Source: Corbicula japonica
Taxonomy: Eukaryota; Mollusca; Bivalvia; Venerida; Cyrenidae
DNA: 64,000 nt
Assembly (NCBI GenBank): GCA_038501625.1
Contig: JAZAYU010000256.1
Location: forward strand, 372,001 to 436,000
Direction of reading: 5' to 3'
Of the stretch, positions 53,801 to 63,999 are shown one piece after another. A program made the position numbers and the translations under genes. Every line of letters starts with the position of its first letter. Position 1 is the stretch's first letter. Below the pieces are notes generated by a model. The model had not been told where the DNA came from and did not search any database. It saw only the letters and a list, made by a program, of their open reading frames with translations.

Positions 53801-56280
53801 TTAGTCAAGCAGGTGCTCGGCGTGCAAGTCGGCTGTCGAACCGACAGTTCACTGGTACCTACGTCGACCCAAGTAGGTTTTTCATATCTGTACTTTATAA
53901 TAAAATCGAAATTTTAGTCATAAAATAATAGATCTCGTTCATATTTTTTACATTTCATTAAAACATACGGTTGTATAAATATGCACTCACATTTCAAACG
54001 TGTTGAAAGAAATAAAGCTATTTTTAAATTTTAGTCATAAACTGTATTTTGTCAGGTAAAGGCTTGTATTTCAACTTTGAACTATTTTTTCAGGGACTGG
54101 CAAATTGTTAAAATATAACGTTAATTATGACGGTACACCACGCCCAAACGGAACTAGACAACCTGTGCCTGGCACAGACACCCGGAAACCAACTACTGCA
54201 ATGTGAAAAATGCGGAAGGTTCAAACAGACATGAGGAACTAACAAAAGACAATCTTACGCGTTAATTAAAAGTAATTTTATAAACTCTAATTCACGTTGA
54301 CTTGTGACAAAGACTACACAGTCTGTCGGTACATGGTTATGGTGTAGTGTTCATTGTTTCAAAGCTTATTTATTTATTAAATTTATCAACGAAATTGCAT
54401 ATAATAGAACTGTATACTAAATTTATTAGAACGGACATTGTTTTCTTTTGGGCTACTCAAATTTCAGTTAGTCCCAAAAAGGTTTTGCCTGTTTTTTTAC
54501 GTATAGGAAGAAGGGAACTGTCGAGTTTTTGTATGTTGATAGCACTAGTGCCACAGTGTCACTGATTGTGATACCGATTTCCCAAAAGATATATAAGGAA
54601 GCTGAACCCAAGAACCAGGTCCTGAGATAATAAAACTAACCAGGTCCTGAGATAATAAAACTGAGATTGTACACCAGTCAAATGACAAGCATCTCATCAG
54701 CTTAACTGGAGACTTGTCTTGTGTGACTGAGCTCAAGTACCAACGAGCAAGACTTGATATCTGGGCTCCAAGATCATAAAACTGAAAATGGAGACCAGTC
54801 TCAAATCTTAAGCATCTTATTAGTTTAGTCTCAAGTCTAAAATTTCAATGATCTGTTCTCCAATTTCAGTGTTATGATCTTTGGCTCGGTTGTCAAGTCT
54901 TGCTGGTTGATACTAGGTATCTAATGGGCTTCGAACGTGCAGCCTCCAGGTCAGGAATGCATGTGACGTTCGACTAGTTGAACCCACTTCATTCACTTTT
55001 CAAGGATAAACTTATTAGTGACTGAGCATACCTTGTGTAGTGAGGAGGTGTATTTTTTCATTGCCGAGCCAGAACTCATTTTGAAGGTCACCAAAGCCGT
55101 TTTTGTACTCTTCCCAGTCCCGGCTGAAGTTCTCCCGGCCGTTCTGCCGCCGCTGGATCACCGTCCAACCTGCAAAGTAGAGTTTGAACCCATGTTATAT
55201 ACGCAAAATTCATAAAAAGTGAGCTACGCATTAAGTTTCTGGGCTGAAGGTTATAAAGCTGAGATTGGAAACCAGTCTCAAATCTCAAGTATCTGAATGG
55301 CTGAAATGGCGACTGGACAGATGCTTGAGATTTGAGACTGGTTTCCATGCTCAGTTTTATAACCTTCAGCCCTGGAAGAGCTTTGCTCAGTAAGCACAGC
55401 CTCCCCATACTGCTACCTTTTAGGCAAGTAAGAGAGTACCTTCAAGCTGAACCTGCGGGTTTGGTATTGAAACCTTCAGTGGTAAAATGTATTTGCCGCT
55501 TGAACCTTTACACCACACTTGCCATGTCAGGTTAAAATAATGGTTATTAACAAAACCATATTAAGATGGCCTATCTATTATAAGAGACAGCTTTCTCTTG
55601 CATTTACATACAAGCTGTAACAGCAACCATCGTCGCATAGGTCAGAAGCCATTGCAGAGCGGCTCTTGACAGGACTTTTCGGGCCATAGATACGCCTGTG
55701 CGTACCGCGAGCCCCATTCTATCAATTTCCAAGAAAACTTTTTTGTTTATTGGTATAAATTTACGCGAGGAAAACTAAACTTAAATAAAGACGATTGTGG
55801 TAATTTCCGATTTTACATTTTATAAATTTTATAGGAACACCGTGGCCTATTTTAGGTACATTACGTACATTTTTATGATTGTTTTGTTTCAATTAAATGT
55901 AAATTGCGTAGTTGATCGGCAAGTGAGAGCCTTTTTCTTTAATAGTACTCGTGAATAAATTCATGTTGGTCTCTGTTGAACGACTGAGTTTGCCAAATTA
56001 ATTGTGCCGAGTGTGTCATGAAAACGGTGAACACGTAAAATTAATAATCTTGTGAAAACTGAAACTACCGCAATCGTCTCTAATGGTATAAAGTGTTTAG
56101 TGATTCCTAATGTATAAACATTATGATTTTTTTAGCTCAACTGCATTAATTTCTACCGACCTGCACCATCAATGATCTTGCACACAGTTTTGAAGGGCGT
56201 GGTCGCTTTTTCGGGCTGCACCAGGATGTAGTAATCGCCCAGATACTTCATGCCTCCACTCTGGTATACCTCGTCGCAAT
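50414..56280 (-). CDS. FReD gene span (three exons, 5' end missing)
   Basis: Joined order 56280-56161, 55169-55032, 50841-50414 gives about 228 residues, an almost complete fibrinogen-like domain. The uniform phase 1 introns make the exons easy to shuffle, as known for this family. The two introns are 991 bp and 4190 bp; the larger one holds a minisatellite, hairpin elements and a + strand gene at 53194-54206. Without the start exon it cannot be said whether this is a ficolin-like, collagen-bearing, or immunoglobulin-bearing (FREP) protein. Confidence 0.9.
51015..51600. repeat. ~43 bp minisatellite in FReD intron
   Basis: About a dozen diverged units of GTTTTGGCACCCGCTGACCT + AGTTTTGTAAATAATTAACG + ATA. 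Some units are shortened (TAGTTTTGACACCTGCTGAC pairs without the AAATAATTAA part). Confidence 0.9.
51620..52229. other. FReD intron, nothing recognised
   Basis: Short open frames on both strands have no codon or homology support. Confidence 0.5.
52230..52367 (+). mobile_element. CCAAT palindrome, centre shortened
   Basis: GTGCTGAAGGTTATAAAGCT to TTTTATAACCTTGGGC; the centre is AAATGGTCGCCATTT, losing GCGACT. Confidence 0.93.
52368..52936. other. Upstream of the nested gene
   Basis: 52385-52510 has AAAGACCACTT/AGTGGTATTTGAAGACA inverted pieces, perhaps a decayed Tigger-type element. The rest may hold the promoter but no element is clear. Confidence 0.4.
52937..53193 (+). other. Probable 5' UTR exon region of the nested gene
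   Basis: A candidate acceptor (ATTTTTACAG) ends at 52936 and unique sequence leads without a splice donor to the ATG at 53194. This would make the first 257 bases of the exon untranslated. No promoter element is evident, so an upstream non-coding exon is possible. Confidence 0.35.
53194..54206 (+). CDS. Uncharacterised 263-aa protein, two exons, nested in FReD intron
   Basis: Exons 53194-53872 and 54094-54206, donor CCAA|GTAGGT, acceptor TTTTCAG|GG, phase 1 intron of 221 bp. The joined frame reads [20 protein letters not shown] across the border and ends in ..KPTTAM, TGA. The ATG has A at -3 and an in-frame TAA two codons upstream, which fixes the start. N terminus is basic and Arg/Pro-rich ([18 protein letters not shown]); the middle has [20 protein letters not shown] and an acidic [20 protein letters not shown] segment; the rest is Pro/Tyr/Asn-rich and probably disordered. 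No signal peptide or membrane segment. I do not recognise the family. Short Tyr/Trp/Pro motifs of this kind occur in ciliary microtubule inner proteins, but that is only a guess. GC is higher than the flanks, consistent with a real coding region. Confidence 0.82.
54207..54610. other. 3' flank of the nested gene
   Basis: ATTAAA at ~54264 could be its polyadenylation signal. No repeats seen. Confidence 0.4.
54615..54725 (+). repeat. Degraded CCAAT palindrome with duplicated left tip
   Basis: AACCAGGTCCTGAGATAATA is present twice 33 bp apart, then ACACCAGTCAAATGACAAGC and AACTGGAGACTTG. Confidence 0.55.
54766..54890 (+). mobile_element. CCAAT palindrome, diverged
   Basis: GCTCCAAGATCATAAAACTG to GTTATGATCTTTGGC; the core CCAAT boxes are lost. 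Confidence 0.75.
55032..55169 (-). CDS. Fibrinogen-related protein, middle exon
   Basis: Read on the - strand: acceptor TTTGCAG before 55169, donor CAAG|GTATGC after 55032; 138 bp, phase 1 at both ends. Encodes [20 protein letters not shown], then [20 protein letters not shown] and LLTTQ, the most conserved core of the fibrinogen domain. The neighbouring exons fit: the Gly codon is split G|GT at both borders. It is separated from the last exon by a 4.2 kb intron that contains a + strand gene. Confidence 0.94.
55240..55375 (+). mobile_element. CCAAT palindrome with right box deleted
   Basis: GGGCTGAAGGTTATAAAGCT to AACCTTCAGCCCTGG; GGCGACTGGACAGATGC marks the internal deletion. Confidence 0.93.
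55376..56160. other. FReD intron, nothing recognised
   Basis: No exon or listed repeat. Confidence 0.5.
56161..56280 (-). CDS. Fibrinogen-related protein, exon with the domain start
   Basis: Read on the - strand: acceptor TTTTTAG before 56280, donor GCAG|GTCGGT after 56161; 120 bp, phase 1 at both ends. Encodes [20 protein letters not shown] then a [13 protein letters not shown] end that leads into WTVIQRR of the next exon. This matches the usual N-terminal part of a fibrinogen domain (DC.E.....G.Y.I.P). Signal peptide and any collagen or coiled-coil exons must lie further left on the - strand, at higher coordinates; none was recognised between 56281 and 64000. Confidence 0.9.
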
Positions 56281-56400
56281 CTAAAAATACACAGAACATA
56301 TTTTATTGCGACCGTATTTAAAAAATTTCATATAGGCCTACTTTGTTAAAGGGAAACACTATCACAAAAACGCTAACAGGGACGATAATTGAAACAAATA

Positions 56401-56518
56401 CTGAAGGTTGTACAGCTGAGATTGAAAACCAGTCTCAAATCTCAAGGATCTGATTGGCTGAAATGGCGACTGGTCGCCATTTCAGCCAATCAGATGCTTG
56501 AGATTTGAGACTGGTTTG
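56401..56518 (+). mobile_element. CCAAT palindrome, right tip missing
   Basis: CTGAAGGTTGTACAGCTGAG, intact centre and both CCAAT boxes, stops after GAGACTGGTTTG. Confidence 0.9.
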
Positions 56519-56519
56519 T

Positions 56520-58377
56520 AACTATTACCAGCGGTTCAATTTCCTTAAGATTAAGGGCAGTGGCATTAACTATTTTGAATACCATTTTATGTCATTGTAA
56601 CTTGTTATTCTAGTTTACATCTCTATAAAACAAAATGAAGAGGTGTGATTTTATTTGTTGGAATTACTTATTCTAAATTTAACCCTTGGTTAGTTTAAGC
56701 CGCGGATGTAGTTTCAAACAACAGGCCCTAAATATAATTTAGTTCCCTTCCAGTGAAAAAATGATGCTAAAAGTAATTTTGGTTTATTTTGTTATTTTAA
56801 GTTCCAACATTTCCAATCTTTGAAAAATATGTCAAACAAGGAATAATAAAAGCATTATGGGTTACAGGTAAGATATTTAGACTTTCTGCACTGCGCTGCA
56901 AAACATAATTTGCACTTACAAGTTACAATCATAATTCTAGGAATAAGTTAAACAGAACATTTCAAATAACGCGTCTAAAATATCAAGACACTAGCGTTGC
57001 CGCTTATAAAACGACCATTAATGTTTTTCTTGGCTGAAACTTGTATAATATAAAGATAACTTGTGTTCGATGTTGCTAGACGATCATATTTTTTTCTCGA
57101 ACGAATAAACCATCTTTTCCCTCCGTTTTTAACGGGAAATTTGATTTATATTATATAATAATACCCCAGCATACAGTGCAAAATGTTTTAACACTCACAG
57201 CAACCCTGGTGTGAAGTTGTTCATAAAATTTCAAGCATCATACATAAAGTATATTTAAAGCCAAGTCAGGTGTAAAATTGAATGATTTGTGAAAATCAGT
57301 ACTTTAGATATATCCCTTCAAATAGTTGAATCTGGTTGTTTATCATTGATGCTGTTTCAGTTGCATTCTTGCGTTAAATCAAGTATGTATCTTGAAAATG
57401 ATAGATCATTTGTAGGAAGTCGGAATCAGAGGTTACATATCAATACTAGTTTGTAACAGTGAAAAAATATTCGTAAGAATTATTCTTTTTTCACCAAGGT
57501 TGAATACTAGTTTGTAACAGTGAAAAATATTCGTAAGATTTATTCTTTTTTCCCCTAAGATTGAATAAAGTGAGATTATTAAATAGCAAGAACTATTCTG
57601 AAGAACATGATATTACATTCTTGAAAAAAAATCCGCTTTTAAAGAGATAAAATATAGATTTAAAAGAAACGATGCATCGATGGCTTCACTCGAAAACCTG
57701 ATTATCTTAATTATGAAAACTAAAAATAAACAAGTTTTCTAACTAATTTTAATTATCATTATTATTAATTATTTATTTTGAGAATTTTAATATAAAAAAA
57801 ATATTGCCGAAAATGCTTTTCGCTGCTCTTTTCCGTTCGTATAACCAAAAGACTCTTGGTCCAATATGACCGCTGATTATGTGGCTTTTTGGAGAGTTGT
57901 TGTTTGTTAAATGTATTGTTGTTGTTGTTGTGTTGTTGTTTTTTTCAAAAAGAAATGCCTAATTGAGAAGCTTCCGCCATAATTTTGAAACACCTCGAAA
58001 AACGCATAACTTCATTCAAGTTCACAGCTCATTTACGTCCGTCTTTCACAAAAGAACTGAGATATGCACGTGGAATATTAGAGACTAACAGACCTCATCT
58101 CACTTCAAAGTCACTGTTGACATATGATAGAACAGGTTCTTTGTTTTAAAAAAGATATATGGCAGAATTTCGCGCGTGTTTTTTAAACATGTGGTCAGTG
58201 CGGCTCTCTCCGATTCATTAACTTGACAAGAACACGTTCACTAGGCTACGCTTATTAACCGAACTATTAAATGAAGCTTGAAATAAGGTTTTAGTCCGAG
58301 ATGTTTCTCAAACAGGTTTTTTTTATATAAAACACTGGTATAATAACTTGGGAAATTAAGACTTTTCAACATAAATG
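56520..58377. other. Non-coding, mostly unrecognised
   Basis: 57441-57503 and 57505-57563 are a tandem duplication of AATACTAGTTTGTAACAGTG and following bases. A GTTGTTGTTGTTGTG microsatellite lies at ~57921. No FReD upstream exon was found. Confidence 0.5.
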
Positions 58378-58490
58378 CCCAAGGTTATAAAACTGAGCAT
58401 GGAAACCAGTCTCAAATCTCAAGCATCTGATTGGATATTTAAATATAAACATAAAACTAAAACTGGTTTCCAATCTCAGTTTTATAACAT
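58378..58490 (+). mobile_element. CCAAT palindrome, centre replaced
   Basis: GCCCAAGGTTATAAAACTGA to CTCAGTTTTATAAC; the middle is TTGGATATTTAAATATAAAC, lacking the right CCAAT arm. Confidence 0.85.
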
Positions 58491-58589
58491 AGTACGCAAA
58501 AACCATTGATAACAAAGATCGCACTAGCATATAACAAACAAGACATGAAACTATGGTGCTCCGTTAGGACCATCGTTTGCCATTTCGAC

Positions 58590-58810
58590 CTTTGGCTAGA
58601 CCACGAAAATGCGAAAACACGGCCCGAGATCGCGAAACCAATATTCGAGGTTGCAAAAGCACGACAAGATGGTACGAATTTGCTTAAAAGGGCGCGAAAA
58701 CTCGATGCAAGATAGCGAAATAATACGCGATATTACATAGCATCCAACCGTGTTTTCGCGACCTCGCAAAGTGGTTTCCAGTTTTCGCGTTCTCGCCCAA
58801 GATGTCGACA
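58590..58810. repeat. GCGAAAA-rich repeat, possible MITE
   Basis: GCGAAAACACGGCCCGAGAT near the left and GTGTTTTCGCGACCTCGC / GTTTTCGCGTTCTCGCC near the right are loosely inverted. Frames on both strands are repeat. Confidence 0.55.
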
Positions 58811-59032
58811 GGGAAAACAACGACGGACCCAAACGAACACCATACGAAACTGTTAAGAGTGCTGAGCAGTATTCAGCGTCTTATGATGTGGCATAACAAG
58901 ACTTGGGTCATACATCGGTGACTAAAATTGCCACCGTATTAACCAGCCAAAGAAATAACGATCTTATTAGCACATACACGTGCTAGCTACATTGTTTACT
59001 GTGCATTTCACTAATTGATTTTTCATACCCTG

Positions 59033-59136
59033 TGCCCAAGATCATAAAACTAAATCTGGAGATCAGTCTCAAATCTCAAGCATCTGAATGGCTGAAATGG
59101 CGACCAAGCAAACTTAGTTTTATGATCTTGGGACCT
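59033..59136 (+). mobile_element. CCAAT palindrome, right arm mostly deleted
   Basis: TGCCCAAGATCATAAAACTA, left arm to GGCGACCA, then tip AACTTAGTTTTATGATCTTG. Confidence 0.9.
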
Positions 59137-59410
59137 GTATCTTACGATTTGTGTAAGGGAGTATAGACTTCATCAATGTAATCCAGGAAATAACTTATTA
59201 GTCATTGTGTCCGACACCAATTATGGTATGACAATATTGCAAAACAACTCTTCAAACCACAATCTCGAAGAAATAAAGCCAATTATGTCATTTAACCAAC
59301 CCAAGTGACGTAACTCTTGCCCCGTGACACTTTAAGCTCTCTTATGATCCCATATGAAAACTGCAAATTCCTCGTTTAAGTAATGTTGTTGTTTCTATGA
59401 AGAATCATGT
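59137..59410. other. Non-coding flank of the 24 bp array
   Basis: Nothing recognised. Confidence 0.5.
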
Positions 59411-61996
59411 TGAAGTGCAGGGGATGTCGGTGCGGTCAGTTATGTCGGTGGGGTCAGTTCAGGGGATGTCGGTGCGGTCAGTTCAGGGGATGTCGGTGCG
59501 TTAAGTGCAGGGGATGTCAGTGCGGTCAGTGATGTCTGTGCGGTCAGTGCAAGGGATGTCGGTGCGGTTAGTTCAGGGGATGTCGGTGCGTTAAGTGCAG
59601 GGGATGTCTGTGTGGTAAGTGATGTCGGTGCGGTCAGTTCAGGTGATGTCTGTGCGGTCAGTTCAGGGGATGTTTTTGCGGTCAGTGAAGTAGATGACAG
59701 TGCGATCAGTTCAGGGATGTCGGTGGGGTCAGTTCAGGGGATGTCGGTGCGGTCAGTGAAAGGGATATCAGTTCGGTCAGTGCAGGGGATGTCGATGCTG
59801 TCAGTGCAGGGGATGTCGGTGCGGTCAGTGCAGGGGATGACGGTGCGGTCAGTGAAGGGGATGTCAGTGAGGTCAGTGAAGGGATGTCGGTGCGGTCAGT
59901 GCAGGGGATGTCGGTGCGGTCAGTGCAGGGGATGTCGGTGCTGTCAGTGCAGGGGATGTCGGTGCGGTCAGTGAAGGGGATGTCGGTGCGGTCAGTGCAG
60001 GCGATGTCGGTGCGGTCAGTGTAGGGGATGTCGGTGCGGTCAGTGCAGGGGATGTCGATGTTGCCAGTGAAGGGGATGTCGGTGCGGTCAGTGTAGTGGA
60101 TGTCAATGCGGTAAGTACAGGCGATATCGGTGCGGTCAGTGCAGGGGATGTCGGTGCGGTCAGTGCAGGTGATGTCGGTGCTGTCTGTGCAGGGGATGTC
60201 GGTTCGGTTAGTGCTGGGGATGTCGTTGCGGTCAGTGAAGGGGAATTCTGTGCGGTGATTGCAGGGATGTCGGTGCGGTTAGTGCAGGGGATCTCCGTGC
60301 GGTCAGTGCAGGGGATGTCGGTGCGGTCAGTGCAGGGGATGTCGGTGCGGTCAGTGCAGGGGATGTCGGTGCGGTTAGTGAAAGAGATGTCGGTTTGGTC
60401 AGTTCAGGGGATGTCGGTGCGAGCAGATCGGGGATGTCTGTATGATCAGTGCAAGGAATGTCGGTGCGGTCAGTGAAGGGGGTGTCGGTGCGGTCAGTGC
60501 AGGGAATGTCGGTGCGGTCAGTTCAGGGGATGTCTGTGTGGTCAGTGCAGGGGATGTCGGTCCGGTCAGTGCACGGGATGTCGGCGCGGTCAGTGAAGGG
60601 GATGTCGGTGCGGTCAGTGCAGGGGATGTCGGTGCGGTCAGTGCAGGGGATGTCGGTGCGGTCAGTGCAGGGGATGTCGGTGCGGTCAGTGAAGGGGATG
60701 TCGGTGCGGTCAGTGAAGGGGATGTCGGTGCGGTCAGTGCAGGGGATGTCGATGCGGTCAGTGAAGGGAATGTCGCTGCGGTCAGTGCAGTGGATGTCGG
60801 TGCGGTCAGTGAAGGGGATGTCGGTGCGGTCAGTGAAGGGGATGTCGGTGCGGTCAGTGCAGGGAATGTCGGTGCGGTCAGTGAAGGGGGTGTCGGTGCG
60901 GTCAGTGCAGGGAATGTCGGTGCGGTCAGTTCAGGGGATGTCTGTGTGGTCAGTGCAGGGGATGTCGGTGCGGTCAGTGCAGGGGATGTCGGCGCGGTCA
61001 GTGAAGGGGATGTCGGTGCGGTCAGTGCAGGGGATGTCGGTGCGGTCAGTGCAGGGGATGTCGGTGCGGTCAGTGCAGGGGATGTCGGTGCGGTCAGTGA
61101 AGGGGATGTCGGTGCGGTCAGTGAAGGGGATGTCGGTGCGGTCAGTGCAGGGGATGTCGATGCGGTCAGTGAAGGGAATGTCGCTGCGGTCAGTGCAGTG
61201 GATGTCGGTGCGGTCAGTGAAGGGGATGTCGGTGCGGTCAGTGAAGGGGATGTCGGTGCGGTCAGTGCAGGGAATGTCGGTGCGGTCAGTGCAGGGGATG
61301 TCGATGCGGTCAGTGCAGGGGATGTCGATGCGGTCAGTGCAGGGCATGTCGATGCCGTCAGTGAAGGCGGTGTCGGTGCGGTCAGTGCAGGGATGTCGAT
61401 GCTGTCTGTGCAGTGGATGTCGGTGCGGTCAGTTAAGGGGATGTCGGTGCGGTCAGTGCAGGGGATACGGTGCGGTCAGTGCAGTAGATGTCGGTGCGGT
61501 CAGTGCAGGGGATGTCGATGCTGTCAGTGCAGGGGATGTCGGTGCGGTCAGTGCAGGGGATGTCGGTGCGGTCAGTGAAGGGGATGCGTGTGCGGTCAGT
61601 GCAGTAGATGTCGGTGCAGTCAGTGTAGGGGATGTCGGTGCGGTCAGTGAAGGGGATGCCGGTGCGGTCAGTGCAGGGGATGTCGGTTCGGTCAGTGCAG
61701 GGTATGTCGGTGCGGTCAGTGAAGGGGATGTCGATGCGGTCAGTGCAGTGGATGTCGGTGCAGTCAGTGTAGGGGATGTCGGTGCGGTCAGTGAAGGGGA
61801 TGTCGGTGCGGTCAGTGCAGGGGATGTCGGTGCGGTCAGTGCAGGGGATGTCGATTCTGTCAGTGCAGGGGATGTCGGTGCGGTCAGAACAGGGGATGTC
61901 GGTGCGGTCAGTGCAGGGGATGTCGATGCTGTCAGTGAAGGGGATGTCGGTGCGGTCAGTGCTGGGGATGTCGGTGCGGTCAGTGAAGGGGATGTC
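59410..61996. repeat. 24 bp minisatellite, about 108 units, 2.6 kb
   Basis: Unit GGGGATGTCGGTGCGGTCAG + TGCA. Because 24 is a multiple of three, frames stay open: GDVGAVSA in one + frame, SVRSVQGM in another, CTDRTDIP on the - strand. A 17-unit block of 408 bp is present twice in tandem, 60457-60864 and 60865-61272, recognised by shared variants (GAATGTCGG, GGTGTCGG, GTCTGTGTGG). CpG-rich against an AT-rich background. I treat it as a satellite, not a gene: no start context, splice or unique flanking coding. Confidence 0.95.
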
Positions 61997-62320
61997 TGTC
62001 TATTTCACAGCAGAGACAATTTGTTGGCAAACAAAAAATGGTGAATCTAGCTTTTCTCATTTTACGTGTAAATTGTTATCTGCTGTTTTTTATTAAGAAG
62101 TCGAAAGAAACGCCCTTTGTTAATGAACAGGTAAAGTCTGCTCAAGTCATTAAAATCTTCGATACATATAACAAACGAGCGAACTTGTACCCGTGTCGAG
62201 CAACCTGTACAAGATTCATTTGTTGTCGATATTGTTTTCTGTCATAAACTGTTGTACAAGTACTGACTTAATTATTTTAACGCTCGACCTTTCGGTCGAA
62301 CAGAAATTCGTCAAGAAAGC
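61997..62320. other. Non-coding, nothing recognised
   Basis: Short + strand frame at 62038 has no support. Confidence 0.5.
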
Positions 62321-62324
62321 AATC

Positions 62325-62610
62325 GATCAATCGTCTAGTCAATCAACCAATTTATAAATCAGTCAATCAATCAAATGGATCAATAGCTTATTTATTTGTG
62401 CGTTCGTCTTTTTGTTTATTAATTATTCACATCATCAATCAATCAATCAATCAATCGATCGATCTATCAAAATATCAATCGATCGATTGATCGATCAATC
62501 AATCAATCAAACTATCAATCAATCCATTAATTAAACAAGCAAGCAAGAAATCAAGCAATCAACCAGCCTACCAATTAATCAAGTAAGTAATCAATCAATC
62601 AGTCATCAAC
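62325..62610. repeat. (ATCA)n imperfect microsatellite
   Basis: AATCAATCAATC runs interrupted by CGATCGAT palindromes near 62455-62495. Confidence 0.9.
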
Positions 62611-63320
62611 AGGAAAGCCTGAAAAGTCGTAATAACATGGGATCGGATATCAAGACATCCCTTTCGTGAAACACATGCGCTTTAGGTTTGTATATTCTCA
62701 CATCGGTCGTGATGGTTCGCTTCCACCTCTCTGTTGGAAATATTCAAGTACATAAAAAAGATGAACATCATTAAAGTCCCTGTGAAACTAAGCCAACATT
62801 TTCTTCTTTCATTTGTAAACATCGATAATCTCTTTTATTTTGTTCGATTTTCGCACAAATTAGTATCCAATCAAAGTTGATATATGGCACACGCGGCGGT
62901 TACTTCAAAACATCAAAGGTTTCGTATTTTGGCACACTTTTTAAAGAAGGTTTAAACGTGTTTCGGGTTTTATGAGCTCTTGAGCCTAACGTCAATCACT
63001 TATCATAATGTATCTCAGATTTGTTTCTGTGTGTTAGTGATAAATACAAGGAAGAAGTTCACGAGGCTGTTCTTTCATGGAGGGTGCAAAATGGTTCACG
63101 ATACAAGGTGATGTGTATATCGTGACATTAATACAAACCATTTACGATAATGGCAGATATTTTAAACAAAGTTTGCAATGGAATGGTATTATGACGTAAC
63201 TCTCACAATTTCATACAGGAAACATTTCTTTGTTAAGTCTGTGAAGTTGGTTAATCATGATGCATAAATTTGTGTTGGTCGGAATATATTGGTGCATTTA
63301 TTTTAAAAAGCAAGTATTAT
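62611..63320. other. Non-coding, nothing recognised
   Basis: No exon or repeat recognised. Confidence 0.5.
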
Positions 63321-63325
63321 CGATA

Positions 63326-63587
63326 CAGTAAAACCCCTCTTTAAGACAACCCTTAAATGAAGCCACTTTTTAACAAGACCATGGTTTTATTATCGATACA
63401 GTAAACTCCCTCGTTAAGGCTACCCTAAAATTAAGACCACCCCCTTAAAACACCTCTGTTTCGAAGTCCCTTTTTTACATTTTGGACCAGTCGCCATTTC
63501 AGCCAATCAGATGCTTGAGATTTGAGACTGGTTTCCATGCTCAGTTTTATAACCTTCAGCCCTGGTCTTAATAGCGAGGTTTAGCTG
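63326..63587. mobile_element. Tigger-like short element with a nested CCAAT half
   Basis: CAGTAAAACCCCTCTTTAAG at 63326, repeated as CAGTAAACTCCCTCGTTAAG at 63400; the 74 bp between, including TATTATCGATA flank, is a tandem duplication. The right end, inverted, reads CAGCTAAACCTCGCTATTAA. Confidence 0.65.
63484..63565 (+). mobile_element. CCAAT palindrome, right half only
   Basis: ACCAGTCGCCATTTCAGCCA to TATAACCTTCAGCCCTGG, lying inside the 63326 element. Confidence 0.88.
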
Positions 63588-63873
63588 TATGGCAGATATT
63601 ATCGTCGACAAACTGGCACTTGACCAGCATCTACAACCCAACCTCCACCCTTGCGTCCTTGTGACTTTTCCACATCCCCACCCCCACTCTTGCTATCTGG
63701 TGGAAAAAAGAAAGGAAATAACATATCACCCCAAACATACAAAACAACGAATTATTTTAATTAAAACATGTTAATAGAGGACCAGTAATAACCGAAATGC
63801 CTTAGCTAAGCCGTGGCTTAGCTTTTTAAATGGAATTACAATAAAGAGTTTAGGAAACCATGTTGGCAAAACC

Positions 63874-63999
63874 AGGGCTGAAGGTAATAAAGCTGAGATT
63901 GGAAACCAGTCTCAAATCTCAAGCATCTGATTGGCTGCCAATCAGATGCTTGAGATTTGAGACTGGTTTCCGAACTCAGTTTTATAACCTTCAACCCAG
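63874..63999 (+). mobile_element. CCAAT palindrome, centre deleted, at window end
   Basis: GGGCTGAAGGTAATAAAGCT; the centre reads GATTGGCTGCCAATC, bringing the two CCAAT boxes together; right tip TTTTATAACCTTCAACCC. Confidence 0.92.

Noticed and set aside
60442..62044. Long + strand open frames (378 and 531 codons) with 8-residue repeats
   Set aside because: They are the 24 bp minisatellite read in different frames; a - strand frame is open as well, and there is no unique coding flank or start context.
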